Part shown: in pieces, positions 11,336 through 21,697 of the stretch
Position numbering within the stretch: the first letter of the stretch is position 1
How the letters are laid out: each line of letters opens with the position of its first letter
NCBI RefSeq assembly: GCF_963169125.1
Contig: NC_084802.1
Location: forward strand, 115,696,903-115,760,902
Length of the DNA: 64,000 nt
Origin: Humulus lupulus
Lineage: Eukaryota; Streptophyta; Magnoliopsida; Rosales; Cannabaceae
Direction: 5' to 3'
The notes under the pieces: model-generated
Seen by the model: the letters and a program-made list of their open reading frames with translations, nothing else
Databases searched by the model: none
What the model was told of the DNA's origin: nothing
Made by a program: the position numbers and the translations under genes

Positions 11336-11650
11336 CCTGAACCCCCAAGTTGGCCGAGGTCAGGACTGGGGTCAAATTTGGGGTCAAGGGTCAGGGGTCG
11401 TAGTCCAGAGTCAAGGTCTTAGTCTAGCCTGGGCCGGGGCTGGGGTTGGGGTCGAAGTACGAAGTCAGAGTTGAGGGACAGAGTCGGGGGTCAGGTCGGG
11501 GTTGGGTGCCAAGGCCGAGGTCTAAGGTCAGGGATTGGAGTCTAGGCTGGGGCTAGGGCCGGGGTCAGGGTTATGGCCCGGTACCGTGGACGGGGTCCGT
11601 GGTCAGAGTTTAGGGTCGATGTTTGGGGCTGGGTTGGGGTGTTTAATTGA
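11336..11650. repeat. G-rich degenerate GGGGTC repeat, right flank of element E
   Basis: Degenerate short repeats built from GGGGTCAGGG, GGGGTTGGGG and GGTCGAGGTC-like units, with the strand asymmetry (G-rich top strand) of 7950-8044. G4-type runs are frequent. It has no coding content. Confidence 0.8.
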
Positions 11651-11689
11651 TTTTGAGGCCATATTTTCAACTCTAGAGAATCCTAACCC

Positions 11690-12050
11690 CGCCCTCAAGC
11701 TCTAGGGAGGTTTGAGTTTGCCTTTGAGCTCTATAGTGGCTTTGAGCTCACCTCGAAGCTTTAGGGAGGGTTAAGCTCACCCACCGAGTTCTAGGGAGGG
11801 TTGAGCTCGCCCCCAAGCTCTAGGGAGGTTTTATCTTGCCCCCTGAGATCTAAGGAGGCTTTGATCTTGCCCCTGAGATCTAGGGAGGCCTTGAGCTTGC
11901 CCCCTAAACTCCAGGGAGGCTGGAGCTCGCCCCTCAATCTCTAGAGAGGTTGGAGCTCGCCCCCAAGCTCCAGGTAGGCTTTGAGCTACCCCTATAGCTC
12001 TAGTGAGGCTTGAGCTCATCCCTTTGGATCCATGGAGGTGCGAGTATGGT
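11690..12050. repeat. 30-bp minisatellite (GAGCTC/CTCTAGGGAGG units)
   Basis: About twelve imperfect units, each with TCTAGGGAGG or a variant, start at 11701, 11730, 11760, 11790, 11819, 11849, 11879 and onward, a period of 29-30 bp. The consensus is roughly TCTAGGGAGGcTTGAGCTCG followed by CCCCCAAGC. The minus-strand ORF across it (11831-12019) is a by-product of the repeat. Confidence 0.9.
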
Positions 12051-12639
12051 CCTCAAGGCTCTTCCTATCTCTCGGGACTCATATTGGTTGCTTGTTCCAC
12101 GATTGGCATCACTTGCAATTTTTTTTCATCCACATCTCGCGTTGCCCTTAGTAAGATGGAGGCCACCCATGCGACGCCATGAGGCCTAGGTGTACGAGGC
12201 GGAGGCCTCACTGTTGAGGTAGGGCTTCATGACCTTTAGTGTCTGGGTTAGGTATTCACTCAGACTTTTTCCTTGGTGAATTTTTCTGCATCCACACTTA
12301 TCCCTCAGTCTAGAAGAAGGCCTTTAGGTGTTCTTGTAGACTTTTATTCCCTCTTTAGGAAATATATGGTGCAAGCATGTTTTGTTATTTGGGACGTGTA
12401 AAGAAGCACATTTCGTAGGTTGTGATCCTCATGAGTCCTATGAGGTTGAATGAGAGCCAATCAATCTATGGTATTGATCCCTAGGCTTTCATTTACCACC
12501 AGCCATGCCAAGATTGACCTAACGATTAGGAGGGCTAGCAAATTCCTCCTTAATCCAAGCTTGGTTTTCATACTTGGACAATACTTGGGTGTGGTTGTTG
12601 GGCTTTCCTTAGCTTTCCTGGAGGTGGTGAGTTCAACTC
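12051..12639. other. Unassigned sequence between minisatellite and Tat relic
   Basis: No convincing gene. A phrase near 12310-12350 (GTGTTCTTGTAGACTT) recurs near 14095-14115, so this may be untranslated or spacer DNA of the same decayed element as the relic that follows. Confidence 0.4.
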
Positions 12640-13350
12640 TTCATATAAGCATTTTTTTCTTCTTGTTTTTGTGGTCGGATTTTTTAGGGATCTCTATTTT
12701 CACTTCCTTATGGACTTCCTCTTCACCTTCACCATAGTAGGTCATTTCGGCCATGAAGTCCACCTGGACTTGCGTGTCAATTGAGATTGTGGGAGCATGG
12801 GTGATGTCGAATTGGCCATACTCAATGGACCATTTTAACAATCTTCCTAAAGTTATAGGCTTATGGAGGACTTGTCATAGGGGTAATTGGTGAGTACTTT
12901 GATGTAGTGGGCATGGAAGAAGGGCTTCAATTTTTGAGAGGCTATTATGAGTGCAATAACCAACTTCTCCATTTTAGGGTAGTTGGTCTCAGCGTTACTA
13001 GGAGCTTGCTAACATAGTACACTAGTTATTGGTGTTTCTTTTCCCCTTTCACCAATGCCACACTTATGACATATTAGGATATAGGCGAGTAGATGTACAA
13101 TTTTTCCTTTTTATCTGGCTTGGCTTATAGGGGTGATTATCCAAAGTGTTCCTTCAACTTGGTGAAGGCTTCTTTGCTTTCTTCGTTCCAAGCGAACCTT
13201 TCGTTCCCTTTTAGGATGTTGAAGAATAGGACACTTATCTATAGACTTTAAGATGAACTGATTTAGGGCCGCTACACTTTTTTGTTTTTGTGAGAGGCAT
13301 GTTAGTGTACCTAAAACCTAGAGATTTCCCTTTGTTTCCTGGGCATATAT
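12640..13350 (-). pseudogene. Tat-type pol relic: RT connection to RNase H (minus strand)
   Basis: Minus-strand fragments match the T1/T2 pol in order. LKGNERFAWNEESKEAF at about 13220-13170 corresponds to LRGNKKFEWAEECESAF in T1. ALIIASQKLKPFFHAH at about 12950-12900 corresponds to the T1 RNase H, and LKWSIEYGQFDITHAP at about 12841-12790 corresponds to LKWAIELSQFEILYTP. Many stops and frameshifts separate these pieces. It is an old copy, related to but distinct from T1 and T2, in the opposite orientation. Confidence 0.75.
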
Positions 13351-14619
13351 TTGACAACAAGCTTTCCAACATGGTGCACTAAGTGTGGTGAAGTGAGGGA
13401 CTTTCTTCTCATAGTAAGTAAGCTTTGTATATATTGAACTTTGTGGTCTTATATGCTGAACAACTATGTGTATGTGGGCAAGGGTTATGTACGGTGGGAT
13501 GGTGAGACACAGTCTTGAGATGACACATGTATAAGAAGCCTCTCGATGTGGACTCTCTTATCATGCTCTCCTGAGGGGTTCTCAACGTTCATCTCATCTA
13601 ATTCTGTTGCAAGGTGTGGCCTCGCATAGTGACCTTTTGAGGTGAAGTCTCGCAGCATGGCCATTAGGGGCGTATTAAGGTAACACCGAAGTACATTGAC
13701 TTCTAGAAATGAGGCCTCAAGCAAGCCCCTCGTGTAGTGTTTCTATCACATAGAGGTCTCTTGCAGTGTACCTTTTGCATGGGGTACCTCTTGCGACATG
13801 GGTCTCGAAGTGTGTGAGTCTTGTGATGTGATCTTATGTCAACACCAATCAAAATAGGATCTCACACAGAAGCCTCACATAACAGAGTCGAGAAGCATTA
13901 TGAGACACAACCTTGTATAAGGGTGCTGCAAAAAATGTTCCTGCATAGAGGGATGCTTTTCCCAAGGTGTGGTATTGCATGGAGGGGATGAACCTCGTGT
14001 GAGAAGCTTAGTTATTCTTTGTGAGATAGCTTTTTTTTTTTATTATTTTGGCATTAACAGTTGCTTGCCCCTAGTATAAAGGGAGACTTTTAAGTGTTCT
14101 TGTAGACTTATTGTGATGCTACGCGCTAGCAGTAGTACTCTATGCCTTCTTGTAAACCAAGTATGAGGGAAGTGTAAAACCCTTTCCTTTTCTCTCTTTG
14201 GTATGAGTTTCAGAGAAGCCCTCCTCTTTTCTTTGGTATAAGACTCTAGGAAGCCCTTTTTTTTTTTTTTTGTACGAGGAATTTTAGCAAGTTTGCTTTC
14301 TCATAGTTGCAATAGTCTCCTAGGTGCCTTGACAATTCTTATTAGGACATGTTAACCCTTTGGGTCTTTGTTGTCATTTTTAATTTAATATGCGCTTTTG
14401 ATTTACATTGGAGAAGTGTCCTTCTCATTGTTAGGAAAAATACTATTTTTTCAAGAATCTTCTTTTAGAATCCTTTTGGCTAGTCGACTCAAGTCAATCT
14501 AAACTTATGTCTATGGCCGTAGACGTACGGACCATGATCCTTACCCCAGCAGCCTCACTGGCACTGGTATCCGTACTCAGTACTTGGTCGTACAAGTATG
14601 TCCTATTTGACTCGCGCTG
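13351..14619. other. Unassigned low-complexity spacer
   Basis: There are diverged repetitive phrases (CTTGTGATGTG and CTCGTGTGAG-like) and runs of T, and no recognisable protein. The minus-strand ORF at 13485-13724 has no family features. It is plausibly non-coding DNA of the same decayed Tat-type element. Confidence 0.4.
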
Positions 14620-15500
14620 GGTCTCCTAAGCATAGGGGTCTCAAGGCCACTTGGGAGGTGCGGCCTAGGCATCTCACGAGGCCACTTGGGTGGTGCGGCC
14701 GAGACCATCTCGCAAGGCCACTTGGGTGGCGTGGCCGAGACCTTCTCACGAGGCCACTTGGTGGCGTGGGCTGGCGAGGCCAAGCGGGGTCATGTCGCCT
14801 CGCGCCTAAGCATCCGAACGGGGCCGTGTGAGGCCATGACATCTTAGCATCTCGCGAGGCCATGGCCTAGGCATCTCGCGAGGCCACTTGGGTGGCGTGG
14901 CCGAGACCTTCTCGCGAGGCCACTTGGTGGCGTGGGCTGGCGAGGCCAAGCGGGGCCATGTCGCCTCGCGCCTAAGCATCCGAACGGGGCCGTGTGAGGC
15001 CATGACATCTTAGCATCTCGCGAGGCCACTTGGGTGGCGCGGCCGAGACCTTCTCGTGAGGCCACTTGGTGGCATGGGCTGGTGAGGCCAAGCGGGGCCA
15101 TGTCGCCTCGCGCCTAAGCATCCGAACGGGGCCGTGTGAGGCCATGACATCTTAGCATCTCGCGAGGCCATGGCCTAGGCATCTCGCGAGGCCATGACCT
15201 AGGCATCTCGCGAGGCCACTTGGGTGGCGCGGCCGAGACCTTCTCGCGAGGCCACTTGGTGGCGTGGGCTGGCGAGGCCAAGCGGGGCCATGTCGCCTCG
15301 CGCCTAAGCATCCGAACGGGGCCATGTGAGGCCATGACATCTTAGCATCTCGCGAGGCCACTTGGGTGGCGCGGCCGTGACCATCTCGCGAAGCCACTTG
15401 GGCGGCGCGGCCGAGGCCTTCTCGCGAGGCCACTTGGTGGCATGGGCTGGCGAGGCCAAGCAAGGCCATGTCGCCTCGCGCCTTAGCATCCGTACCTTGT
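14620..15500. repeat. GC-rich composite minisatellite with 24-bp sub-units
   Basis: The landmark CGCGCCTAAG (CGCGCCTTAG in the last copy) recurs at 14801, 14967, 15109, 15299 and 15477, giving unit lengths of 166, 142, 190 and 178 bp. Differences are explained by a 24-bp block (AGGCCATGGCCTAGGCATCT plus CGCG) present zero, one or two extra times, and a 36-bp block in the last unit. Other internal blocks are CGAGGCCACTTGGGTGGCG and GGCCAAGCGGGGCCATG. Several overlapping ORFs in it are repeat by-products rich in Arg, Pro and His. Confidence 0.93.
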
Positions 15501-15546
15501 AAACCGCGTGTTTTCCCTTGATGAGTTTTTGAGCATCAACAGTTAT

Positions 15547-16666
15547 CGCTAGGGGCTCATAATCAGGATCGTGCTTGAGGGTCGTTCATATTTTACATTA
15601 CACTCAGACCCAAGGTAAGAAATCAACACCCAATACATGTGTACATGATTAGGGCTTGGCCCGAATGTTGAATACAAATTTGATTAGCGCTTGGACCCTT
15701 ATAAATATGCATGATTATGATTATGAATGTGATTGATTGGTTAAGCATGTTGAACGCTCTATATCTAGATATTTGTTATATAATGAATGCCTGTTTGCAT
15801 TATCTGATTGAGAAAAGCATTGACTTATGAGTCAAGGATGGCAATAACACTGAGCGCTGGTCGAAAAGCACTGACTTATGAGTCAAGGGCGGCAATACCG
15901 TGCTGAACAATGGTTGTTTTTGTTAGATCTTATCAGGAGCGCATTATACGCTTGTCCGACCCAATGTTCGTGGAAAATTAAGTGCCAGGTACGCTTGGCC
16001 AGCCGTAAAGGTGGTTATACAGAGGATAGAGCAATGGGCCCCAAAGTGACTTATTAGTCTTGTATCCTAGGGCACTAAGCCATAGTATGATTTATTAATC
16101 ATGTAACTTGGGCAACGGGCCTTGATATGATCCAGTTAATCATTTATTTAGGGCAGTTGGCCCCATATGACTCTGTAGTCATTTATATAATTGTATGCAT
16201 GCATGGGTAGGGTTATTACCACTAGCCAAGCTTATTATGGTTTGGTAATGTATTATTAACTGCTTATGAGCATGTTTAAGTTTTCTTGCTGGGCCTTGGC
16301 TCATGGGTGCTATGTGGTGCAGGTAAGGGGGAAGGGAAGTTGGACCAGCCATGCGGTTGCTTGACCACCACGACCAAGGTTTCTCAGAGGGCTTAAACCC
16401 TATTTTTGCCTCTTAGGTCAGCGGGTTGTAACTTTTGAGTTGTAATTACCCTTTTGGAACTGTAAACAACTTTGTAAACATTTATTATGGGATCCCATGT
16501 ACAACTTGACATTTTAATAAAAAATCTTTTCCTTTTGTCCAAATTTTTTTAACCCTAGACCATTAATCACATTTAGTTGCATGTTCATGGCCAAATAACT
16601 TGTTTAGCGAGTTTAGCATTATTTAAAATACATAGTGTAACGGTCTTGGCCATCCAGGGTGTTACA
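15547..16666 (+). repeat. A 5' LTR, 3'-terminal 1,120 bp only
   Basis: It matches the 3' LTR from GCTAGGGGCTC (about 22976) to the end, CCAGGGTGTTACA at 16666. Shared blocks include CCCAATACATG, AAGCACTGACTTATGAGTCA and GGGCCTTGGCTCA. Confidence 0.9.
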
Positions 16667-16669
16667 ACT

Positions 16670-16681
16670 TGGTATCAAAGT
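16670..16681 (+). promoter_or_regulatory. A primer-binding site (initiator tRNA-Met type)
   Basis: TGGTATCAAAGT follows the 5' LTR end after a short ACT spacer. The usual plant tRNA-iMet complement is TGGTATCAGAGC, so two positions differ. Confidence 0.88.
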
Positions 16682-17229
16682 GTGAAAGATTAAGGGTTCA
16701 TGAAGACAGGCTGGGCATGTACACTCACCACTAAAGATAAGCTCGACTCAGAGTTTGGTACCTATTTATGTGGTTATGTGTTTAACTGCTTAAATAGGAT
16801 ATAGATGCCTTATCTTCATGCCTTATTAGGTAGCATATGATATTTTGATAGGGTCTGGCCCTTGACTGTTGCATGATGGATAAGGACGTGCTTATTAGCA
16901 TTAATACTGCTTGTGAATGCAAAGGAAATGCTCATTAGTGTTGTTATATGGACATGTAGATCATGACACACTCATTAGCGATGCCATAGATAAATGTATG
17001 CCAGAAAATGTTTATTAACATTGTTATATGGTTATGAATGTTAGAAAATGCTTATTAACATTGTTATATGGTTATGAATGTCAGAAAATGCTTATTAGCA
17101 CCAGGCTTGGATATGAATATGAATTGACATGCTATTAGCATGACTGTTGAATGTGAATGATTATATGCTTGGTCTTGGACTGTGAGGCGGCAAGAGGTTT
17201 ATTTATAAGGCAGATTGAATCATTAGCTG

Positions 17230-18250
17230 GCTAGAAAGATCAGGGCTAGAATGACAGACAGGGTCAAAATAATGATCAGGGTCAGACCCCTTCACCAGCT
17301 CTTAAGAACTGGCAGCAAGTGCTTGCTGATTTCCTACAGGGAACATTTTACTTGAGGCATCACCTGTGATGGTGTCAACAGTTGAGCAACCGCTAAAGGC
17401 TGGGAATAGATGGGAACTTCTTTATGAAAGGTTCAGGAAACAACACCCTCTAGTTTTTTAGGGTAGTGCAGATCTGGCTAAGGCTGAATTGTGGGTGAGC
17501 ATGGTTATCCCCATCCTAGACTTTATGAGGGTGGTTGGTAATGAGAGGGTGGCCTGTGCCACATATATGTTTCAGGAGGATGCCCGAATTTGGTGGGAGG
17601 TGATATCACAGACCATACAAGTTAATTCCCTAAAATGGGAAGAGTTTAGGACTTTGTTCAATGAAAAGTACTACAATGATGCCATTAGAGCTGCGAAAGT
17701 TGAAGAGTTCAGCAGGTTACTTCAGGGAAACATGTCAGTGATCGATTATGCCTTGAAGTTTGACAAATGGACAAAGTTTTTTGGGGAATTGGTGTCCACT
17801 GATGGGACCGGATAGGTTTCTCCAGGGGCTACAACCTATGATAGCCCGGGATGTTCGTATCACCACTATGGAAGGATTGAGTACTTATGCACAGGTGGTG
17901 GAGAAGGCCCTTACTACTGAGGGAGCAGAGAATAAGATATGGCATGAGAACACGGCTAGGAGAGATACTATTAGGGCAGGGCCTCCATTTATGAGTTCAG
18001 GTAGGTGCGGGGGCCCAGTGATTAGAAAAGAAAGGAAACTAATGCCTTTCCAACTTCAGGCCCTAACAGGAGACCACGTGGTATTCAGATAGGCTGCCAA
18101 AGTGGTAATGAGGGTTGGAGGACTTTTCCAAAGTGCGCCAAATGTAAGAGGTGTCATATAGGGGAGTGTCGGGTAAAGGCTTGCGTTTTGTGCGGGATAT
18201 TGGGAAACTTAAAGAAAGATTACTCGAAGGAAAGAAAGGAAGAACCATGA
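17230..18250 (+). pseudogene. A gag (capsid and degenerate zinc knuckle)
   Basis: The capsid part of the Retrotrans_gag type reads WELLYERFRKQHP, ERVACATYMFQEDARIWWEV and VEEFSRLLQGNMSVIDYALK. There is a stop at 17458-17460 and a frameshift near 17810, after which it resumes with FLQGLQPMIARDVRITT. The zinc-knuckle region (about 18130-18230) keeps ACVLCG, but the usual GHLKKDC appears as GNLKKDY, so the histidine and last cysteine are lost. Chromovirus D gag (62257-63190) is a close relative. Confidence 0.85.
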
Positions 18251-18279
18251 AAGGCCGACAGCTCGACCCCAGCTCAAGT

Positions 18280-18830
18280 GTTCGCACTGACATAGGCAGA
18301 AGCTGAGGCTTGTCCCTCAGTAGTCACAGGCCAAATTTTTAGTGATGGAACCCCTTGTCCCATTTTTATTGATTCTAGTGCTGCACCTTCTTTTGTTGCT
18401 AGTTGAATTATTAATAGTTTGTGTAGACCATGTGATTATTATTCTGTGGGGTTCGTGACCTTATTACCCATTGGGGAGTTAGTAGTATCCAGATGATGGG
18501 TCAAATCATTGCTAGTGACAGTGGAGGGCAGAGAGTTGTCAATTGATTTGATAGACTTGGTCATGACTGACTTTGACATGATTTTGGGTATGGACTGGTC
18601 AGTGAAGCATGGGGCAACCATAGAATGCAAATGGTAACCTTTGAACCTAAGGGTAAGGATTCTTTTGTATTGGTTTGCACTGTGCATGGACCCCATGTAC
18701 CTATGATATATGTATTGAAGGCTAGAGATCTATTGCAAGGTGGTTGCATAGGATTCTTAGCCAGTGTGGTAGATACCACTAAGGTCGTACCAGTGGGACA
18801 ATAGGAGACTAGACTAGTCTGTGAGTTTTT
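18280..18830 (+). pseudogene. A aspartic protease (broken)
   Basis: PCPIFIDSSAAPSFVAS at about 18355-18405 corresponds to the retroviral-type protease active site. The family D-S-G triad reads D-S-S, so the catalytic glycine is changed. The following strand (about 18520-18600) keeps LVMTDFDMILGMDW-like sequence with frameshifts. Confidence 0.75.
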
Positions 18831-20120
18831 GGATGTGTTTCCAGAGGATTGACCCAGGGATGCCACAACATAGAGAGATAGAATTTGTGATTGAACTGGC
18901 ACCAGGGAAAAAGCTAGTGTCTAGGGAACCTTACAGAATGGCCTCAGCAGAAGCAATTAAAGGTACAGCTACAAGAGTCGTTAGACTTGGGGTTTTATTA
19001 AACCCAGTTTCTCACCATGCGGTGCACCATTCATGTTTGTAAAGAAGAAAGATCGTTCTCTGAGAATGTGTATTGACTACAGAGAATTGGACAAGTTAAC
19101 AATTAAGAACGCGTATCATCTACCAAGGATAAATGACTTATTTGATTAGTTGTAAGGTAAGACGGTATTCTCAAAGATAGATCTTCAAGGAGGGAGATAT
19201 ACCGAAGATTTCCTTTCATACAAGGTATGGGTATTATGATTTTTTAGTCATGTCCTTTGGGTTGACAAATGCCCCAGCTGCTTTTATGGATCTGATGAAC
19301 AGGGTGTTCAAAGACTATCTAGATCAATTTTTGATCGTCTTCATCGACGACATTCTAGTTTATTCTTAGTCAGATTCAAAAAATGAGAAGCATCTCAGGT
19401 TGATTCTATAGAGGCTGAGGGAACATAGACTGTTTGCAAAGTTTAAGAAGTGTGAATTCTGGTTACCTAACGTGACTTTCCTTTGTCACATTGTTAGTAG
19501 GGATGGGATCAAGGTGGACCCAACCAAGATTGAGGCGGTCAGAGATTGGCCAAGGCCAAGGAATGACTAAGAGGTTAGAAGCTTCCATGGATTGGCAGGT
19601 TATTACAGGAGTTTTGTGGAAGGGTTCTCAAGGATTGCTACTTCAGTCACTGAACTGACACACAAGAATCAGAAGTTTGCATGGTCAGATAAGTGTGAGA
19701 ACAGTTTCCAAGAACTGAAGCACTGATTGATTACAGCTCCAGTTCTGAGTCTTCTAACAGATCATGAGATGTTTGTAGTGTACTCTAATGACTCGAGACA
19801 TGGTTTGAGTTGTGTTCTGATGCTATCTGGGAAGGTGATTACCTATGCATCAATTTAATTAAAAGAGTATGAACAGTGGTACCCCACGCATGATCTAGAG
19901 TTGGCAGCAGTGGTCTTTGCATTAAAGGTATGGAGGCATTACCTTTATATTGAGAAGTGTGAGATATATACTGAACACAAGAGCTTGAAGTACTTTTTCA
20001 CATAGAAAGACCTGAACATGAGACAACGACGTTGGTTGGAGTTGGTGAAGGATTATGATTGTGAAATCCTGTATCACCCAAGAAAGGCCAACGTGGTGGC
20101 AGATGCCTTAAGTTGGAAGG
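18831..20120 (+). pseudogene. A reverse transcriptase and RNase H (broken)
   Basis: RT blocks seen in order are [18 protein letters not shown] (about 19038), VFSKIDLQ, then after a frameshift [18 protein letters not shown] and [13 protein letters not shown] (FIDD catalytic block near 19340). RNase H continues with [29 protein letters not shown] and [16 protein letters not shown] near 20105. In-frame stops include TAG after VYS and in FFT-TAG-KDL. This is the usual order for a Tekay-type pol. Confidence 0.85.
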
Positions 20121-21660
20121 GTCCAAGACAGATATACAGTGTGAGACATATATCCAGAGAGTTGGCAGAGGATATGACCAGAGCTTGTATAGAGTTTCCG
20201 GTGGGCCAGTTGGCCAATATCACCATACAGTCTACATTGTTTGAGAGAATAAAGGAAGGTCAGTTGGGTGATCCACAACTGACAAATATCAGAGGGGACA
20301 TCCTAGCTGGAGTGTCTACGGATCATACAGTGTTAGATATGGGTTTGCTGAGGTATAAGGGTCAGATCTGTGTTCTGATGGACAATGTTATCAGACTGGA
20401 GATTCTCGATGAATCTCGTACTACTCCCTACTCTTTGAATCCAGGCACCACGAAGATACCAAGATGTGAGATCGCTATATTGGTGGCCTGAGATAAGGAT
20501 GGATGTAACAAAATATGTGGTTAAGTGCTTGACATGTCAACTAGTCAAGGCGAGCATCAGAGACAAGTAGTGCTATGACAGCCTCTACACATCCCAAAGT
20601 GGAAATGGGAGGAGATCACGATGGATTTCATCGTGGGGTTACCCAGGACTGTGGGTCAACGTGATTCAGTGTGGGTTATTGTGGATCGATACATCAAATC
20701 ATCTCACTTCTTACCAGTGAGGACAACTTATACAGTTGACCAGTATGTTGATCTCTATGTGAGAGAGATAGTGCACCTTCATGGAGTTCCGAGGTCGATC
20801 ATGTTAGATCGGGACCACACATTTACTTACAACTTTTGGGGAAGTTTGCAGAAGGCTATGGGTACGCAACAAAAGTTTAGTACTGCCTATCATCCTTAGA
20901 CAGATGGAAAATCTGAGAGGACAATACATATATTAGAGGACATGATGTGAGCATGTGTGCTGGACTTTGAACGGTCCTAGAGTAAGTTTTTTCCTTTGAT
21001 AGAGTTTTCCTACAATAACAGCTATCAGTCGACCATTGGGGTGGCTCCTTATGAGATGTTGTATGGTAGGAAATGTAGATCACCCATTCATTGGGATGAG
21101 ATAGGAGAAAGGAAATACTTGGTTCCTGAGGTAGTTCAGAAGAGCAATGAGGCTATTGAGAATATCAGAGCTTGGATGCTTGCCTCTCAAAGTAGGCATA
21201 AAAGTTATGTTGATCCAAAAAGTAGGAACGTGGAGTTCCAAGTGGGAGACTATGTCTTCCTTAGAGTCTCATAATGGAAAAGGGTGAGGAGATTTGGGAA
21301 GAAGGGCAAGCTGACCCCTAGATTTGTGGGCCCATTTGAGATCTTAGTGAGGATTGGTCAGGTGGCCTATAGATTGACCTTACCTTTGGAACTGTCGGTC
21401 GTACACAATGTATTTCATATTTCAGTCCTTCAGAAATATGTGTCAGACGTGACTCATGTATGAGTCATGAGGATTTGGAGCTTGAGGCAGAGATCTCCTA
21501 AGAGGAATAGTCAGTCTAGATACTAGATAGGAAGGACAAGGTCTTGCAGAACAAGACTATACCTTTAGTTAAGGTATTATGGAGGAACAACAAGGTTGAG
21601 GAAGCGACCTGGAAGTTGGAGTCAAATATGCAAAATCAGTATCCTGAGCTGTTTAGGTAA
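20121..21660 (+). pseudogene. A integrase and C-terminal chromodomain (broken)
   Basis: The zinc-binding N-terminus is eroded ([16 protein letters not shown]). The catalytic core is clear: [20 protein letters not shown], then [12 protein letters not shown] and [16 protein letters not shown]. The glutamate region follows TAG in [23 protein letters not shown] module (RFVGPFEILVRIGQVAYRL) and HNVFHISVLQKYV lead into the chromodomain, which ends VLWRNNKVEEATWKLESN and PELFR with TAA at 21658-21660. Integrase inserts the cDNA; the chromodomain is thought to guide it to heterochromatin. Confidence 0.87.
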
Positions 21661-21680
21661 AATTTTGAGGACGAAATTCC

Positions 21681-21697
21681 GGTAAGGGGGGGATAGT
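21681..21697 (+). promoter_or_regulatory. A polypurine tract
   Basis: GGTAAGGGGGGGATAG lies directly before the 3' LTR start, the expected site for plus-strand priming. Confidence 0.85.

Noticed and set aside
12450..12737. 95-codon + strand ORF with a hydrophobic stretch
   Set aside because: It overlaps, on the opposite strand, recognisable Tat RNase H sequence, and has no family features of its own.
14598..15489. Several overlapping ORFs (61-105 codons) in the GC-rich array on both strands
   Set aside because: They repeat with the minisatellite unit, have no independent start context, and occur only because the unit lacks stops in those frames.
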